Shown here piece by piece: positions 37,308 to 49,599 of a DNA stretch of 64,000 nucleotides. A program made the translations under genes and the position numbers. Numbering within the stretch: position 1 is the stretch's first letter; each line of letters opens with the position of its first letter. The stretch spans positions 6,882,001-6,946,000 of the forward strand of contig CM082577.2 of NCBI GenBank assembly GCA_040954595.2, written 5' to 3'. The DNA comes from Balanoglossus misakiensis (lineage: Eukaryota; Hemichordata). Below the pieces are notes generated by a model that saw only the letters and a list, made by a program, of their open reading frames with translations, was not told where the DNA came from and did not search any database.

Positions 37308-40300
37308 GTGAGGTCATAGTTTACTTTGCTGGCTGTAGATTAGAAATGTAATACTCGGAACCAGAATTCAAAACTATGATATCCTGAATGCAGACAAGAA
37401 ATCTAACCTCTGCGTAGAAATGACAATGTTGTGTATTTTTCCTGAGATATGCTTTTAGTTTTCAACTTTTGAAGTATCTCCACTTATTTCTTCATTGCAG
37501 AAACACGACAGGATTGCCAAAGCCAAAGAACATGTGAGAAGAAAGCTTGCAGAACAGTCTCCCATAGACAGCCAACAGGTTGTGCCTCGTGGACCATCAT
37601 TGTCAGTGCAGTCGAAGGAGACTCCATCCAAAGAGGAGAGAACTGGCGATGATGTGAAAATTGTCGGGGAAGATAGTGGGCGGACCGCTGATCAAGATGG
37701 AGTCGCTGGAGAAGCCAGGCCGCGAAGTGAGAAAGTGCAGAGGAGGGGAAAACTGCTGAAAAGACGCAGTGTTAGCTTTGCGCTGGATGATGAGGTGACA
37801 GGGGATCGCTGTGAGGAGAGCGTTGCCATATTCGATTCCCAAGAGAAGTCACAGTTGGAACACGACAACAGTGGGAATGGCGGTGATATGAGTGTGGTCT
37901 TCACCGAGGTGCCTGACAAGTCTCGTCGTCTCTCATCCAAGTACGTGGACAAGCGGTCAAATCAGTCTGGAGATTCCAGTACAGGGAATGTGGCGTGTAA
38001 TAAAAAACATGTGGGTGGACATGCACCCGTGAATGTGCATCAACCGGGACATTTGAAGGCTGGCAATCCTCCGACAGGTGACCGGGTTACTGAATGCTCT
38101 GATCATGATGATCCACGAAAATCTTCTCGTGGGCCGGAGACGAAAACAGTACAGTTTTCACCAAAAACGGAAAACTCTATTCATGACTCCACCGAATCCA
38201 AATCAACACACAACAAAAATGATCACCCCGAAACGGATAGTTGCCATCCTGTGGCAAACTCTCGCGATCAATCGGCAAACAGGACAGATGCTCCGTACCC
38301 AGAAAGCAGTGACAGCCACAGTCATACCTGGGTCGAGGGCTTGGATTTCCCGGCAGAGTACTATGTGAGGAGAACAAGGAGTATGGGTGGCCGTCGGCGG
38401 TCGGACAGCGTCTCACCCAACCTGAATATTGGTAGCGTTCACAAAGCCAGGCACAAAGGCAGAGGGCGCGGTCGCAGAACCAAAAGCCTCGGAGGGGAGA
38501 AAATTGATGCAAAGCTGCACGTGACAGTGGGTGATCTTTCAGGAAGGGCAAAAAGTGTGCCTGGTAAAACTACAGCTGACCGAAGTAACATTTACCAAAT
38601 CGAAAAGAAACAAGCAGATTTAGATCAGGTTTACGCTGGTACAGGTTACCAAGACGTTCCTGGTTGGAGTCAAGGCACCGTACCCGATTCAGAATTGTCT
38701 GAAGAATCGCAGTCTATTTTTGCAAGCTGTGTGCAAGTATCGACGGTTACAAGTAGCAGTACCGCGCTGTCTGCTCTCAGGGACTCTGCAAGGGACAAAT
38801 CTGGTATTGCAGAAGAGAAATCTCATCACCAAGAACGCGTGGAACTGCTGATGAATTGCCAAGATAGTGCAAGTGCATCAAATGATACAGATACGACGCA
38901 AATCAACAGCGTGTCTGTTGCACAGAGTGGAAACAGTACAGCTGACATTGTGAATGAACAGCAAAGTGATGATCTGACCAATGACAGCAAGAGATCCGAC
39001 TGCATCCAATCCACACCAAGCACTCTGACCGAACTCTCAGAATCACCCCGTATCATTTCCACCCCACCTGCAGACAACACCCGTACCCGAACAGCTCCAG
39101 ACATTGTTTCCCCGCTCTACATGACACCTTGTGAGATTGTCAAATCCAGACAGAGGAAGTGCAAACACAGTTACAGGGTTTCATCCGAGGAGACACGTGC
39201 ACGTCAAGTCAGACAGAGTTCAAGGTCACGAGCCAAACGGAAAGGGCAAGCAGACGATGTCCATTCTGACCACTGGACTGATGGCAGTGTTTCGTGTCTT
39301 GCGGGCGGATCTCAGCAGACAGATTCATCGAGACAGCACCTTGCTGTAGAAAACACAACTGCCTCTGACATTTTTCCGACGCTTCCGCTCGGTGTCGTCC
39401 GGAAGATCAATCTTGTCAGGGATTTTGTGCTGCCTGATGACGAGTTTGCGGTTCTGAAACTACAGAAGGTCAGTGGTTCGTTCTCCAAGCGCAGCGCTGC
39501 GGGGGCTGTGGGGAGTGTACCGTCGATGGAGTCACAGGACACTGGCAGCAGCGACAGTCTGTCGTCGAGCTTCAGTAGATTCAGTGAGAACTTCAGAAAA
39601 TCTGGCAGAAAGAGCAGACTGTCAAAGAAGAAGAAGAAGTCTGTGGTTGCCATCGATTCAGAAACGGTCGATGGAGTGGATGCTGTCATCGTCGGAGAAA
39701 ATACATCAGTGGAGGGAAAGAGTTCCGAGTGTGGCAGCCTGACAAAGACAGACTCGGTTGACTTTCAGGACCAAGAGAATAGTGAAAGCAAAGCAGTTGA
39801 CATCTCACCTCTTCAAGAAGTTGCCAGCCCTGCTCCTGCAATAGCTCAGCAGAGGGGGAGTTCTCAGGGGGCTAGAAGGGGTAGAGGAAGGGGCAGGGGT
39901 AGGGGGAGAGGTAGGGGAAGGGGTAGGGGCAGGGGAAGAGGGCAACCACCCAGGAGGGAAAGTCGGGAAAGAAACTTCTTGTTAGGCAACCCTCAGTCTC
40001 GAGACGTTCTGGGCAGTCATGGAGACCGTGGTAATCGTCCAGGGAGTTCAGCATCACTGCCGCTTGTGGGGGAAAGCCCGGCATCACAAACAGGAAACCC
40101 AAGTCTTGGCGACGGCAGACCACAGTGTGAGAGTCAGCCTCCGGCGCAAACAGTCGACAGCAGTACAAGCAGTCTGACAGTTAAAAGAAGGCGAGGGCGT
40201 CCTCCGAAGAAAAGGAAAGGTGAAGGAGTACACGCGGAGACCTGTGTGCTGGAGAGTCAGAGAGAGACATGCAGTGAAGAGGTCACGGATGGGGCGGTCG

Positions 40301-43300
40301 TTCTGCCACTGGCGGGGAACAGCCCTGCAGCAGAGAATCGTCACACGGCTGATTCTAAGGTGTTAGGTCATGACAGCGAAGCTACATGCGGGTCGAATGG
40401 CAGTGAAAATAAACAACCCAGCATGCATGGTGTTCTTCCGTGTGAAAAGAAAATTGGCCAGCATCTTGAGCTTCTTTCTCGGGAGTCGGAAAATATACAT
40501 GAATGTGACAACAGTGAGACTACAGGTAAACAAAAATTAGGCTGCATATCTGACGGCAGTGAAGCATTTACTTTAGACAAAGAAGGTGACGATGGCACTG
40601 CAGAAAATCGTGATATGAACAGCGGCCGTGTTTCAGATGACCAGCCAAGACGCACGTCACCTTCTCCAGTGGCGCTGAGCACAGAATCTGACATCCAGCA
40701 TCCCGTCGTTGCCCAGCAAAGATCGCCCTGTGCAAACGCTGCCACAGCCACTCCGCCCGTCACGGCATCTGTGCCAGACAGACTTTCCCAGTCGCAGTGT
40801 GACAGCCAAGAGGCAGTGCAAGAGATCGGTGCAGGGACAGAGGGCAATGCTGGGTTTGCTTTTGAGGTCAATTCAACTCCTCCACTTTGTTTTACAGGAT
40901 GTTTGCAAGTGAGTTTCTTTCTCTTTGTCAGAACATTGCATGTGTTTTAATGACAAAAATCAAGTGACAGTGATGTAAACTTGCATGTGACTGATATACA
41001 TGTAATACCGTACTACCGAGAGAAGCTCATTGCCTGTATGTGTTCTGCTTTTGATTTCGACAGCATGGGTCAACATTGTCGTCAACAGAAGACACAGCAG
41101 TGCAGTCCATTGCCACAGGTTCTCTGACAAACAAGACTGGGTCCGTGGATCTGATTGCAGTGTGCCTACCCAAGGTTGTAGTGGTGTGGGTTGAAGACAG
41201 AGTTGGCGAGGAATGGAAAGTTCTTCAAGTATTGCCTTGTGACAAGGTACAAAATCTACCACTTCATAACCATTGTATGGCTAGTGCTGCTGGTCCGGTT
41301 TGAAGTGAAAACAACTTTTTTACCCAATATTTCAAGACTGCTCCCTGCTTTCTATAGTTCTCCACTGAGAATAAAAGGGAGTTTGCAACCATCCTGATAT
41401 GTTCTCCAAACAGCGCCCTCTAATGTTAGAGTTGGGAAATGGTCACCCCAGAAGATTTCATGTGTCTTCCTCACAGTTTAGTTGTCTGGCACAGGTAGGC
41501 CAACCTGAGCCTTTTAATTTTCAAACATGTTCTTATGTTAACTAGGTGTTCCTGTATCAGTGTTTGTTTATAAACTGCATGGTGTTCTCTTACAAGTTAT
41601 TTACCGCGTGAATACATGTATTCTTCAGTGCCAAAATTACAGTTCACAGCAAGCTTATAAGTGCAATATTACTGGCCAAAATGAGTATAATATTATTACT
41701 TTCAAAAACTCCCATAATATGAACAATGTTATTAATTTCAGAATGAAAACTTGACTGAATTGTGCATGATCTCTCATCATACACACTGCACGGCTGTAGT
41801 GGGAGGACAGTTGCACAGAACATATGCCAGGTAAGCAAAGTGGGTTTTATGTCTGCGTCAAACGTATGGCCACATTGACGTAAAAGAAATGATCACTCTC
41901 TGTGTGTTAGGGCAGGGGGTGATTATTCAAAGTTGAGATGTAGCGTCCTTTAATATGAAAAGAGATACTGTGACATTAGTCAACACCTTGTCAGTGTTAT
42001 TGTTGTCGTGGTCTGTATGGAGTTTTCATTGGGAGAGGGGGGGGGGGGGGGGGTGGTATTCGCTAGGGGTTCTACTTCATCTGAATCAAATATACGTTTA
42101 CAAACAATATTGGCAACATCACCGTGTCATTCAGCATAAGGTCTTGACTGTAATATGCCATATGTCCAGTGCAGTTACCGATATCTGTAAGTGGTGATTA
42201 GTGTTTCAATCAGGATGCACCACAGGAAAAGGGGGCAGACTGTGCTTCCCACAATTCTGTGGGGAATGCGGGACTCTTTTGAGAGATTTGGCTTGAATTG
42301 ATGTAGTGTAGGGCCTGTTGGTGTATATTACTAGTAGTATGCTGGAAATAAGCCTAAAGTTACAGCTTTTACCTCAATGACTGTCTATATACACATATTG
42401 AACTGATGAGGGCGCACTAAATAGTGTAACAGAGACTGAAATTTGTGCATGTGGACACACATGGACTCAAACTATTGATCCTCTGTGTTTGTAGAATGCA
42501 AATACTGCCTCTATCAAATTGTTAGTTTAACTATTAAAGCGAGTCTGAGCGTGACTCAAATGTTGTTTGACAACTTTAAAGCCGGAATGTTAGTCACAGT
42601 TTTAGATTCATTCTGAGTTGACAAAAGTATTGAATCAGTGCAATGTAAAACTGACCTTTATGAAATATAAGAGGATATGTGGGAATACCATTTATTTGAT
42701 CAAACTACACACACCTGTGATTGCTAATACTGCAAGAATTGTACATTTCACCACAATATCTGCCAGTCCATCGTCGTCACTGTTATTGTTGTTGTCAAAA
42801 ACCTGACCTCAATTTCAGAATTTTCAAGTTGAACTGTGAAGACCCTGCCTCGGAGGGTGTGAACGTCAGCCAGACTCATGAAGACACTCGGTGTTTGGCA
42901 CTGGTGTACACTGCTCAAGCAGATATTATCGTCTCTGCAAGAAGTTCCACTTGTCAAGTGATGAAATTCAAGGCTACCGACCAAAACAGGTAAATAGTGA
43001 ACTTGTAGTACTTTATTCTGTACGTAGAGCCAGACCCCACCGTCGTGCAAAATATTTGCATAAATTATGCAAATGTGTACCATCCTCGCCAGAGACATGG
43101 GGGTAGTTTTCTCACACTGGTGAGATTAGAAATTAGAATGCAAATCTAAAATTGCGAGACATGTATTCAGAGCTAATTAGGCGATTGTAATCACCAGTAG
43201 GAAATTTGTCATTAAGAGCAGACACAAAATTAAGAGAGTGCAATCTGCCCATCAAATGACCTTTTGTCAAATGTGGGAATTTGTCAAAGCACATATTTGA

Positions 43301-46300
43301 TACTGTCAACCAGAAGCTGAATGAATCACCAGCAATAGATAAGTATGATTTCTTCTGCACTTTGTGTCATACGATGCATGTGTTTCTTCTTGCAGTGGCG
43401 GGTCGTCACTGTACTCATCGGACGAACTACCAGTCCTTTCACTGTCCACTATCAAAGATGAAGACAGACTGCTGCTTGGAACTACACACTGCAGCGTAAT
43501 ACTGTGGTAAGCTAAAAAAAAAAACAACAACAAGAAATTTAGTTTTTCACAAAATTTTAAATTTAAGCCAGTTTTTTTTCTGATAACTGTATCCCAAAAT
43601 TCGTAATAGGACTAGGAATAATTGTTCGTCTATTGTAAAGTGCGGGATAGTTGATAAACACGAATATCAAAACAGTGAAATGAATCCCGAGGAAAATTGA
43701 TGCTTTTTACGCAGGAAGAAGCCAAATGTGCCATTTTTAGATATATCATAGTCCAGAGCCTTGAGGTTTGTAATTTTATATTTCAATCAGCAGATAATCT
43801 TCTGTAAAAAAAAACCATACATAGCGTTTATGTACATACATCCTGCATGGTAATTTTCAAAGCATAGGTGTAATTTAGAATTTCTCGCCCAAATCCTGCA
43901 ATTACAGTGTAACTTGTAAATTGCTTTATTCATCTTTTTACTAAAGTAGTCGGTAATTACGCCACTTTGAATGTTTCCATGATTGGCCCGGGAAACGAAG
44001 GATGTGTATTTACGTGGGTGTCTGTGGAACCGAATAGAGGGCAATTTCATTTCGCCTGAATGATATATTTATTGTAGGTCATTTAAATTTTCTGATAAAG
44101 TCTGGTATAATCACAGGTGTGATACACACCTGTTGAAATGTGTGCATTCATAAATGATAACTGGGTCATGAGTAAAAATCATCATAAAAAATACCCCCCA
44201 AAAATAACGAGACCTCTAATTGGGCTTGAAAATGTGAAACAGCATGAATTAGCTTGCAATTACTACTGCTTTGGTCTCCAGCAAGCTATTAGAGCTATTA
44301 AGGTTATGATACCTTCAGGAAACCATTTTAGTGTTAATGGTTTAATTTTTAGAAAGCCTGTGTAATATTAGTTTTTAATGTTATGTGGGTTTTAAATGTA
44401 CACATGAAAGCATTGTTTGTTTAAGACGACAGGGGACTGAAGGGACATGTAAAACGTCCATCACTTTTTTATGACAAGTACATTGTATATCATTCTTCAT
44501 GAAATGGTTTTTTGTTTATTTTTAATTTTTAATGCATCATAAAGCAGTCTTGTTCGGACATGTGTTGAGTGGAGTTTTTTTTTTACATTTAAAAAACAAC
44601 AACAGGTGCTTATTTTAGCTACAGTGGTACTTTTTTGCTTGTACCCAGTCAACTTTGATAGCTGCCCCCACAAGGACAAACATTTTCAAGGTCGAGAAAA
44701 GAATGAAAATTGCTTCATGAACGTGTGTCGCTTTTTTCATAATAGTGGCTATGATTTTGCTCTTGTATGAGAATGACATATACATGTACTACTGTATTAT
44801 AGAAAAAAGTATACTGAAAAAGTTGTATGGTGGGGGCACAAACCAATACCACGTGCCCGCGAATGCATACCTAGAAACGTGCATATTCTGTGGCCATTTT
44901 ATTCACGTGTTGTTTTTACCAATGTGTATTTAAATTTCAAATTTCAGCTATAATAGTACTGCAGACATTTTTTTGTCAGTCAGCAACACGTGTGGTTCTA
45001 CTCATCAGCTTGTTTGTAGATCTTGCGGTGACCTTTAAACTTTGACCTTTGTCTAGGCACACGGAAGATTGCAGCAGATTACTTGATGTGAATGTGGCAG
45101 ATGCAGGCTTTACAGCTCCATTGTGTTGGTATTCGGCCATTGAGTCTGTAAGTAGTGTGCTGACGATCATTTTTTTGAGAAGTCATATTTTTTTTTGTAT
45201 TAAGGGAAAAATATGGGCATTAAACAAGTAGAAATGATCGTCAGTAGACATATCATGTATCAGTCCATGTTTCCAAGTTCAGGGCTCCGCGCATCAAAAT
45301 ATGGGGTTACAGAACAAGCAAAAGGAATATTTCATTTCCATCGGAAATTAGTCTCTCTGACACAATTGAACCTCTGAACCCTGGGGACAAAATTGTTTGT
45401 TTGAAGCCTGCCCAGTGAAACGTGATGTGATAATTTTAGTGCCTAGTTCCTGTCGTAAATTCATCACTTGCCTGTAATTATGGTATGGACCCAATTTTCC
45501 GATCGTATTCCACAGCAAATCACCTAATTTGATAGTAGTATTATTTTCAGTACTGAATTTCATAAAAAAGAGACCCAGATGTTCTATATATAGCCAAAGC
45601 TACAATTTTTTGGGTGACATACATATTCCAAAAGAACTGGCAGTTATTTTTCATTTTTTATGCCATGCACCTTGGGCGGTTGTTCACGTTTAATTAATAC
45701 AATATAAAAAAAAATGAGGCAAGTATTTATAAACGAGAAAGTCTCACAAAATCACTGAATAATTCGTGAAAACTAGTTTGAGAATTGAAAAGGTTAAGGG
45801 GGCTACCCTTTTCTGAAAATCTGTCCCGAGTTGCAAAAACACCGTAACGTGATCAGAGGGTCAAATGTGACGTGCTGACAGTGATCATCAAGTACTCACA
45901 GAGAGAGAGTTTGTGTGAATGTTGCCAGTATGTCTGATTCCGGAGTTCTGAATGGTTTACACCCTCAAGTGCTTAACGCTCCTAACTTCAACAGATGGTC
46001 AGGAGTCGTTTAAATGGTTTGAGATACCATTAGGCCAGACGGCCCGGTACATTTTCACTGTTGCAAAGCCTTGGGTGAAAAAAAATATATAATTTCTGCA
46101 TAATGCAAGTCGTTTGAAACCCATTTTTTCTCTCTCTCCTGAAACAGTTTTTGTGAAAAGTAATGGGAGAAACATATGTCAGTGATAGGCTGATGTGTGC
46201 GATTATCATTGGTCCAGCTTCGTTGTCATTTACATAAAATTAGCATAACATAAATAACAATCCAGCTATTGCAGTATACCTGGTACACTATGAAATAAGA

Positions 46301-47384
46301 ACTGCTGATATAGGTGGGAGAATTTGTTCAGATGATTATCATACAGTTAAAAATATGCAAATGACCAAGAATCTCCAAGTTCATTTTTGTATGAATATAA
46401 TCTTGTATAAATATAATCTCACTTTTCATAGACCACTTGTGAGACTGCTCAGGGACCAAGAGGTTTTCTATTGAGATGTATTAAAATTACCGGTATGATG
46501 AAAATGTTTTTTCTTTTCTTTTCAAGGGTCTGTTATTTGTCATATTGGGAGAGAAGTCTGCCAACAATGCAACAAGTGTCACGTCTGCGATGAAAACACT
46601 GACCTCGAGTCAGTGTCAACTTTTAGCCGTAAATCCAGCCACTCAGAAAGTGTCGACAATCATTCGGTATCGTGGATCTGGTTCTGCTCTGGATAGGTAG
46701 GTCTTGGACTCGCAGTTCAGAAATGGAGCCAAAATATTCCTCACTCAGTCACCTGCCATATCCAATGTGTGTCACCCCTTGTTCATCACCCTGTTGATAG
46801 GTCACCAGTGCCAATCGTACCAGGTGTTCTCACATTATTCCGCGCATAATTTAACCCATACCCCTTTTGTTATTTCTCTCTAACCACCTGTGCAACATCT
46901 GCTTGGTTTTGTGTGTGTGTACTTTTACAAGTGAGCTGACTCGGAAACAACATTTTTGTGTAATAAATTGAGAAATGCACGTTGGCTGAGCAGTGTACCA
47001 GACAACTTCATATTGTGCCGTAATGTAACATCAATGAAACGGTGTGAAAGCATATGGCATTGGCATCCATCTGACTATAAATGTTGCAGCTTAGACCTGA
47101 ACACTAGTTGCTGCAATCATGACGACCTTTCCATTGCACGTTGTAAATAGATGTCTATCATTGGTTTCAGGTGTACATTTGGCTGCGCGAGGGATCCCTA
47201 TGTCATCAGCGCCTTTGAAGATGGCTCTATCCGTGTATGGGACATGTTTTCAGATCAGCTGGTAGCAGCCATGCCGGCCCAGACCGCAAGCTGCGTCCAT
47301 CTTCCGGCTGATCGGTCGGGGATTCTCGTCGGGATGGCAAACTCTACTTGCGTTCATCTGTACGACCAAGCGCATAATTTATGA
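37079..47384 (+). CDS. PALB2: Partner and localizer of BRCA2
   Basis: Ten coding exons, all GT/AG and phase-consistent: 37079-37111, 37248-37307, 37501-40908, 41064-41246, 41742-41830, 42819-42989, 43396-43506, 45057-45147, 46527-46696, 47171-47384; 1509 aa against 1186 in human. Residues about 12-50 align without gaps to the human coiled coil that binds BRCA1. FPAEYYVRRTRSM (about 314-326) matches the chromatin-association motif. DFVLPDDEF (about 672-680) matches the first FxLP MRG15-binding motif. From about 1150 to the end lies the WD40 propeller that binds BRCA2, with blocks such as LLFVILG and GSIRVWDM; the final strand keeps the Tyr equivalent to human Y1183. An RG repeat and an AT-hook lie between. 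In animals the protein links BRCA1 to BRCA2/RAD51 at broken DNA in the nucleus. Two ATGs stand in tandem; the first is taken as the start. Confidence 0.95.
39877..39945 (+). repeat. PALB2: RG dipeptide repeat in PALB2
   Basis: Eleven uninterrupted Arg-Gly pairs, encoded by purine-only codons (AGA/AGG and GGN with occasional T or C), lie about residues 824-845. RG/RGG tracts in other nuclear proteins bind nucleic acid and are methylated on arginine by PRMT enzymes. I know of no such tract in human PALB2. Codon choice within the repeat varies, which argues against a very recent slippage expansion. Confidence 0.9.
40183..40218 (+). other. PALB2: AT-hook in PALB2
   Basis: KRRRGRPPKKRK (about residues 926-937) has the GRP core flanked by basic residues that defines an AT-hook, a minor-groove binder of AT-rich DNA. 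It lies between the RG repeat and the WD40 domain. It may supply chromatin affinity beyond the ChAM. Confidence 0.75.
41064..47384 (+). other. PALB2: PALB2 WD40 propeller exons 4-10
   Basis: Seven exons encode about 343 residues of the C-terminal beta-propeller. Recognisable strands include AVCLPKVVVVWV (exon 4), LLLGTTHCSVILW (exon 7), GLLFVILG and QLLAVNPATQ (exon 9) and VISAFEDGSIRVWDM (exon 10), each aligning with the human blades in order. Introns 41247-41741, 41831-42818, 42990-43395, 43507-45056, 45148-46526 and 46697-47170 hold no further gene that I can see. A G17 run lies at 42037-42053. Confidence 0.92.
41413..41422 (-). promoter_or_regulatory. CTCF-core-like GCGCCCTCTA
   Basis: On the reverse strand this reads TAGAGGGCGC, matching YAGRKGGCRS, the inner core of the CTCF motif, at all 10 positions; the outer half is poor. 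The same core is at 36279-36288. It lies in PALB2 intron 4. Confidence 0.25.
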
Positions 47385-48288
47385 TCGGATGCTCGTTATT
47401 TTCAAATGGACACCTTGTTGTGGACCTTACTGTACGCCGACCAAAATTCAATGCCGAATTATTAAAACATTTTTTCTTTTGTAAGTTCAATCTCACAGTG
47501 GTACTGTACTTACTGAGTGTTTTCACTGCCATCAAATGTGCATTATTGGAAAAAAACAACATTGAGTGCGATCTCCAAACTATTATAAATTGATGTTTGG
47601 ATAGTTTGATAGCCACCACAACCTTGTAACCAGAATGCTGTTGACAATTTCTCAGTGCAACAGGGTCAGGTTTCCTCCTGAAATGGACTGAAAGAGCTGA
47701 ACAGTGTTAATGATATCATTATACAAACATTTCAGTTGAGAGAAAAAAAAAACTGACACAATTTGCATGTCAATGTAGAGTATACATTAAAGACCAATTC
47801 AGTCTGGTGTTTATATAGCGGAATTGCAGTCTTTAAAAAATTCTGAGGCTGCTGCCAACATAGGGTCACACAACGAACATAGGTGCGGGATATTAAACAG
47901 GTTCTGTGCATTCCGGGAGAATCCTGGAATGGGAAGCCGTTTCTTGGAAAGTGTGGGAAAACACTGGAAAATGAAGTTTACTCTTTGAAAGTTTGGGAAA
48001 TTTGATTTGTGCAGTTGTATTGCCATCATAGAATGTTGATGACTGGGAAAATATTTGTTGGAAATATGTGTGAAATCATTCCTGGATTGTAAGATTTTTG
48101 ACCTCAACAACTCCTGCAAAGTCCACAGAAACAGAAAACTAGTAAAATTCTGAATGAATTTGAATCCACCACACATTGTAAATCACTTTAAAGACATAGC
48201 ACTATTTTTTGCAACTTGTTTTATACAGAGCATACATGTATGTTGTTTCTATATAGTAGAAATAATAATTTTATTGCATTGTGGAACA

Positions 48289-48298
48289 AATAAATAAA
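48289..48298 (+). terminator. Candidate polyadenylation signal of PALB2
   Basis: Two overlapping AATAAA hexamers (AATAAATAAA) about 900 bases after the PALB2 stop. The satellite array begins about 250 bases further on, so the transcript would normally end before it. Confidence 0.55.
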
Positions 48299-48458
48299 AG
48301 GAAGCCATACTTGGCACAAGTTTATCTTTTCACAATCACTATCATATGTCTTTCACTCTTGTGTTTTTAGCATTTCATAACTCCAGCTTTCCCCATCAGG
48401 AAAAGAAATATGCCAGGCTGGTCAAGTCAAACAAGGGCAACAAATGGACTAAGTCATT

Positions 48459-48514
48459 GTGTGTGTGTGTGTGTGTGTCTGTATGTGTGTGTCTGTCTGT
48501 CTGTGTGTGTGTGC
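48459..48514. repeat. (GT)n/(GTCT)n microsatellite at the left edge of the satellite array
   Basis: About 56 bases of GT with GTCT and GTAT interruptions, ending some 20 bases before the first inverted copy of the 88-bp monomer. The CVCVCV frame through it is a repeat artefact. Confidence 0.95.
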
Positions 48515-48535
48515 TTGTATGGATGAATGGATACG

Positions 48536-48650
48536 AAATTTTGAAACTTCGCAAAGTCGAAAAATTGTCATTTTTGGATGATTTTCATGAGCTATAACCC
48601 ATGATTTTTTTTTTTAAATGAACAAATTTTGAAATTTCGCAAACTCGAAA
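48536..48650 (-). repeat. Inverted monomer at the left end of the array
   Basis: One full and one partial 88-bp monomer in the opposite orientation to the rest of the array (TTTTCATGAGCTATAACCCATG reads as the reverse complement of the main unit). At about 48650 the orientation flips within CGAAAAAATTTCG, so the array starts with a head-to-head palindromic junction. Confidence 0.85.
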
Positions 48651-49599
48651 AAATTTCGACTTTGTGAAAGTTAAAAATTTCTTCATTTTTTGAAAAAAAT
48701 CATGGGTTATAGCTCATGAAAATCATTCAAAAATGACAATTTTTCGACTTTGCGAGATATCAAAATTTCTTCATTTTTTTGAAAAAACCATGGGTTATAG
48801 CCCATGAAAATCATCCGAAAATGACAATTTTTTTACTTTGCGAGATATCAAAATTTCTTCATTTTTTTGAAAAAAACATGGGTTATAGCCCATGAAAATC
48901 ATCCGAAAATGACAATTTTTAGACTTTGCGAATTTTCAAAATTTCTTCATTTTTTGAAAAAAATCATGGGTTATAGCTCATGAAAATCATCTAAAAATGA
49001 CAATTTTTCGACTTTGCGAAAGTTCAAAATTTCTTCGATTTTTGAAAATAATCATGGGTTATAGCTCATGAAAATCATCCAAAAATGACAATTTTTCGAC
49101 TTTGCGAAAGTTCAAAATTTCTTCATTTTTTGAAAAAAATCATGGGTTATAGCTCATGAAAATCATTCAAAAATGACAATTTTTCGACTTTGCGAGATAT
49201 CAAAATTTCTTCATTTTTTTGAAAAAACCATGGGTTATAGCCCATGAAAATCATCCGAAAATGACAATTTTTCGACTTTGCGAGATATCAAAATTTCTTC
49301 ATTTTTTTGAAAAAACCATGGGTTATAGCCCATGAAAATCATCCGAAAATGACAATTTTTCGACTTTGCGAGATATCAAAATTTCTTCATTTTTTTGAAA
49401 AAAACATGGGTTATAGCTCATGAAAATCATTCAAAAATGACAATTTTTCGACTTTGCGAGATATCAAAATTTCTTCATTTTTTTGAAAAAACCATGGGTT
49501 ATAGCCCATGAAAATCATCCGAAAATGACAATTTTTCGACTTTGCGAGATATCAAAATTTCTTCATTTTTTTGAAAAAGCCATGGGTTATAGCCCATGA

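Larger units (their letters stand above)
37501..40908 (+). other. PALB2: PALB2 giant exon 3: disordered region with ChAM, FxLP, RG repeat and AT-hook
   Basis: A single 3408-nt exon, phase 0 at both ends. It encodes a mostly polar, probably disordered chain rich in Ser, Gln, Asp and Glu with many SQ/TQ dipeptides, which are potential ATM/ATR sites. In order it holds the end of the coiled coil, a basic RGKLLKRRS patch, the ChAM-like motif, an RGRGRRTKSLGG stretch just after it, the FxLP motif, a KKKKKS cluster, the RG repeat (39877-39945) and the AT-hook (40183-40218). Vertebrates split the equivalent region over several exons. Confidence 0.92.

Noticed and set aside
37603-40871. Several reverse-strand frames of 80-167 codons under PALB2 exon 3
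   Set aside because: They are antisense shadows of the long, stop-poor coding exon.
47811-48176. 121-codon reverse frame downstream of PALB2
   Set aside because: It lies in the predicted PALB2 3' UTR and has AT-driven composition and no domain or promoter evidence.
48346-48597. 83-codon forward frame with CVCVCV
   Set aside because: It runs through the GT microsatellite and into the inverted satellite monomer, with no domain or splice support.
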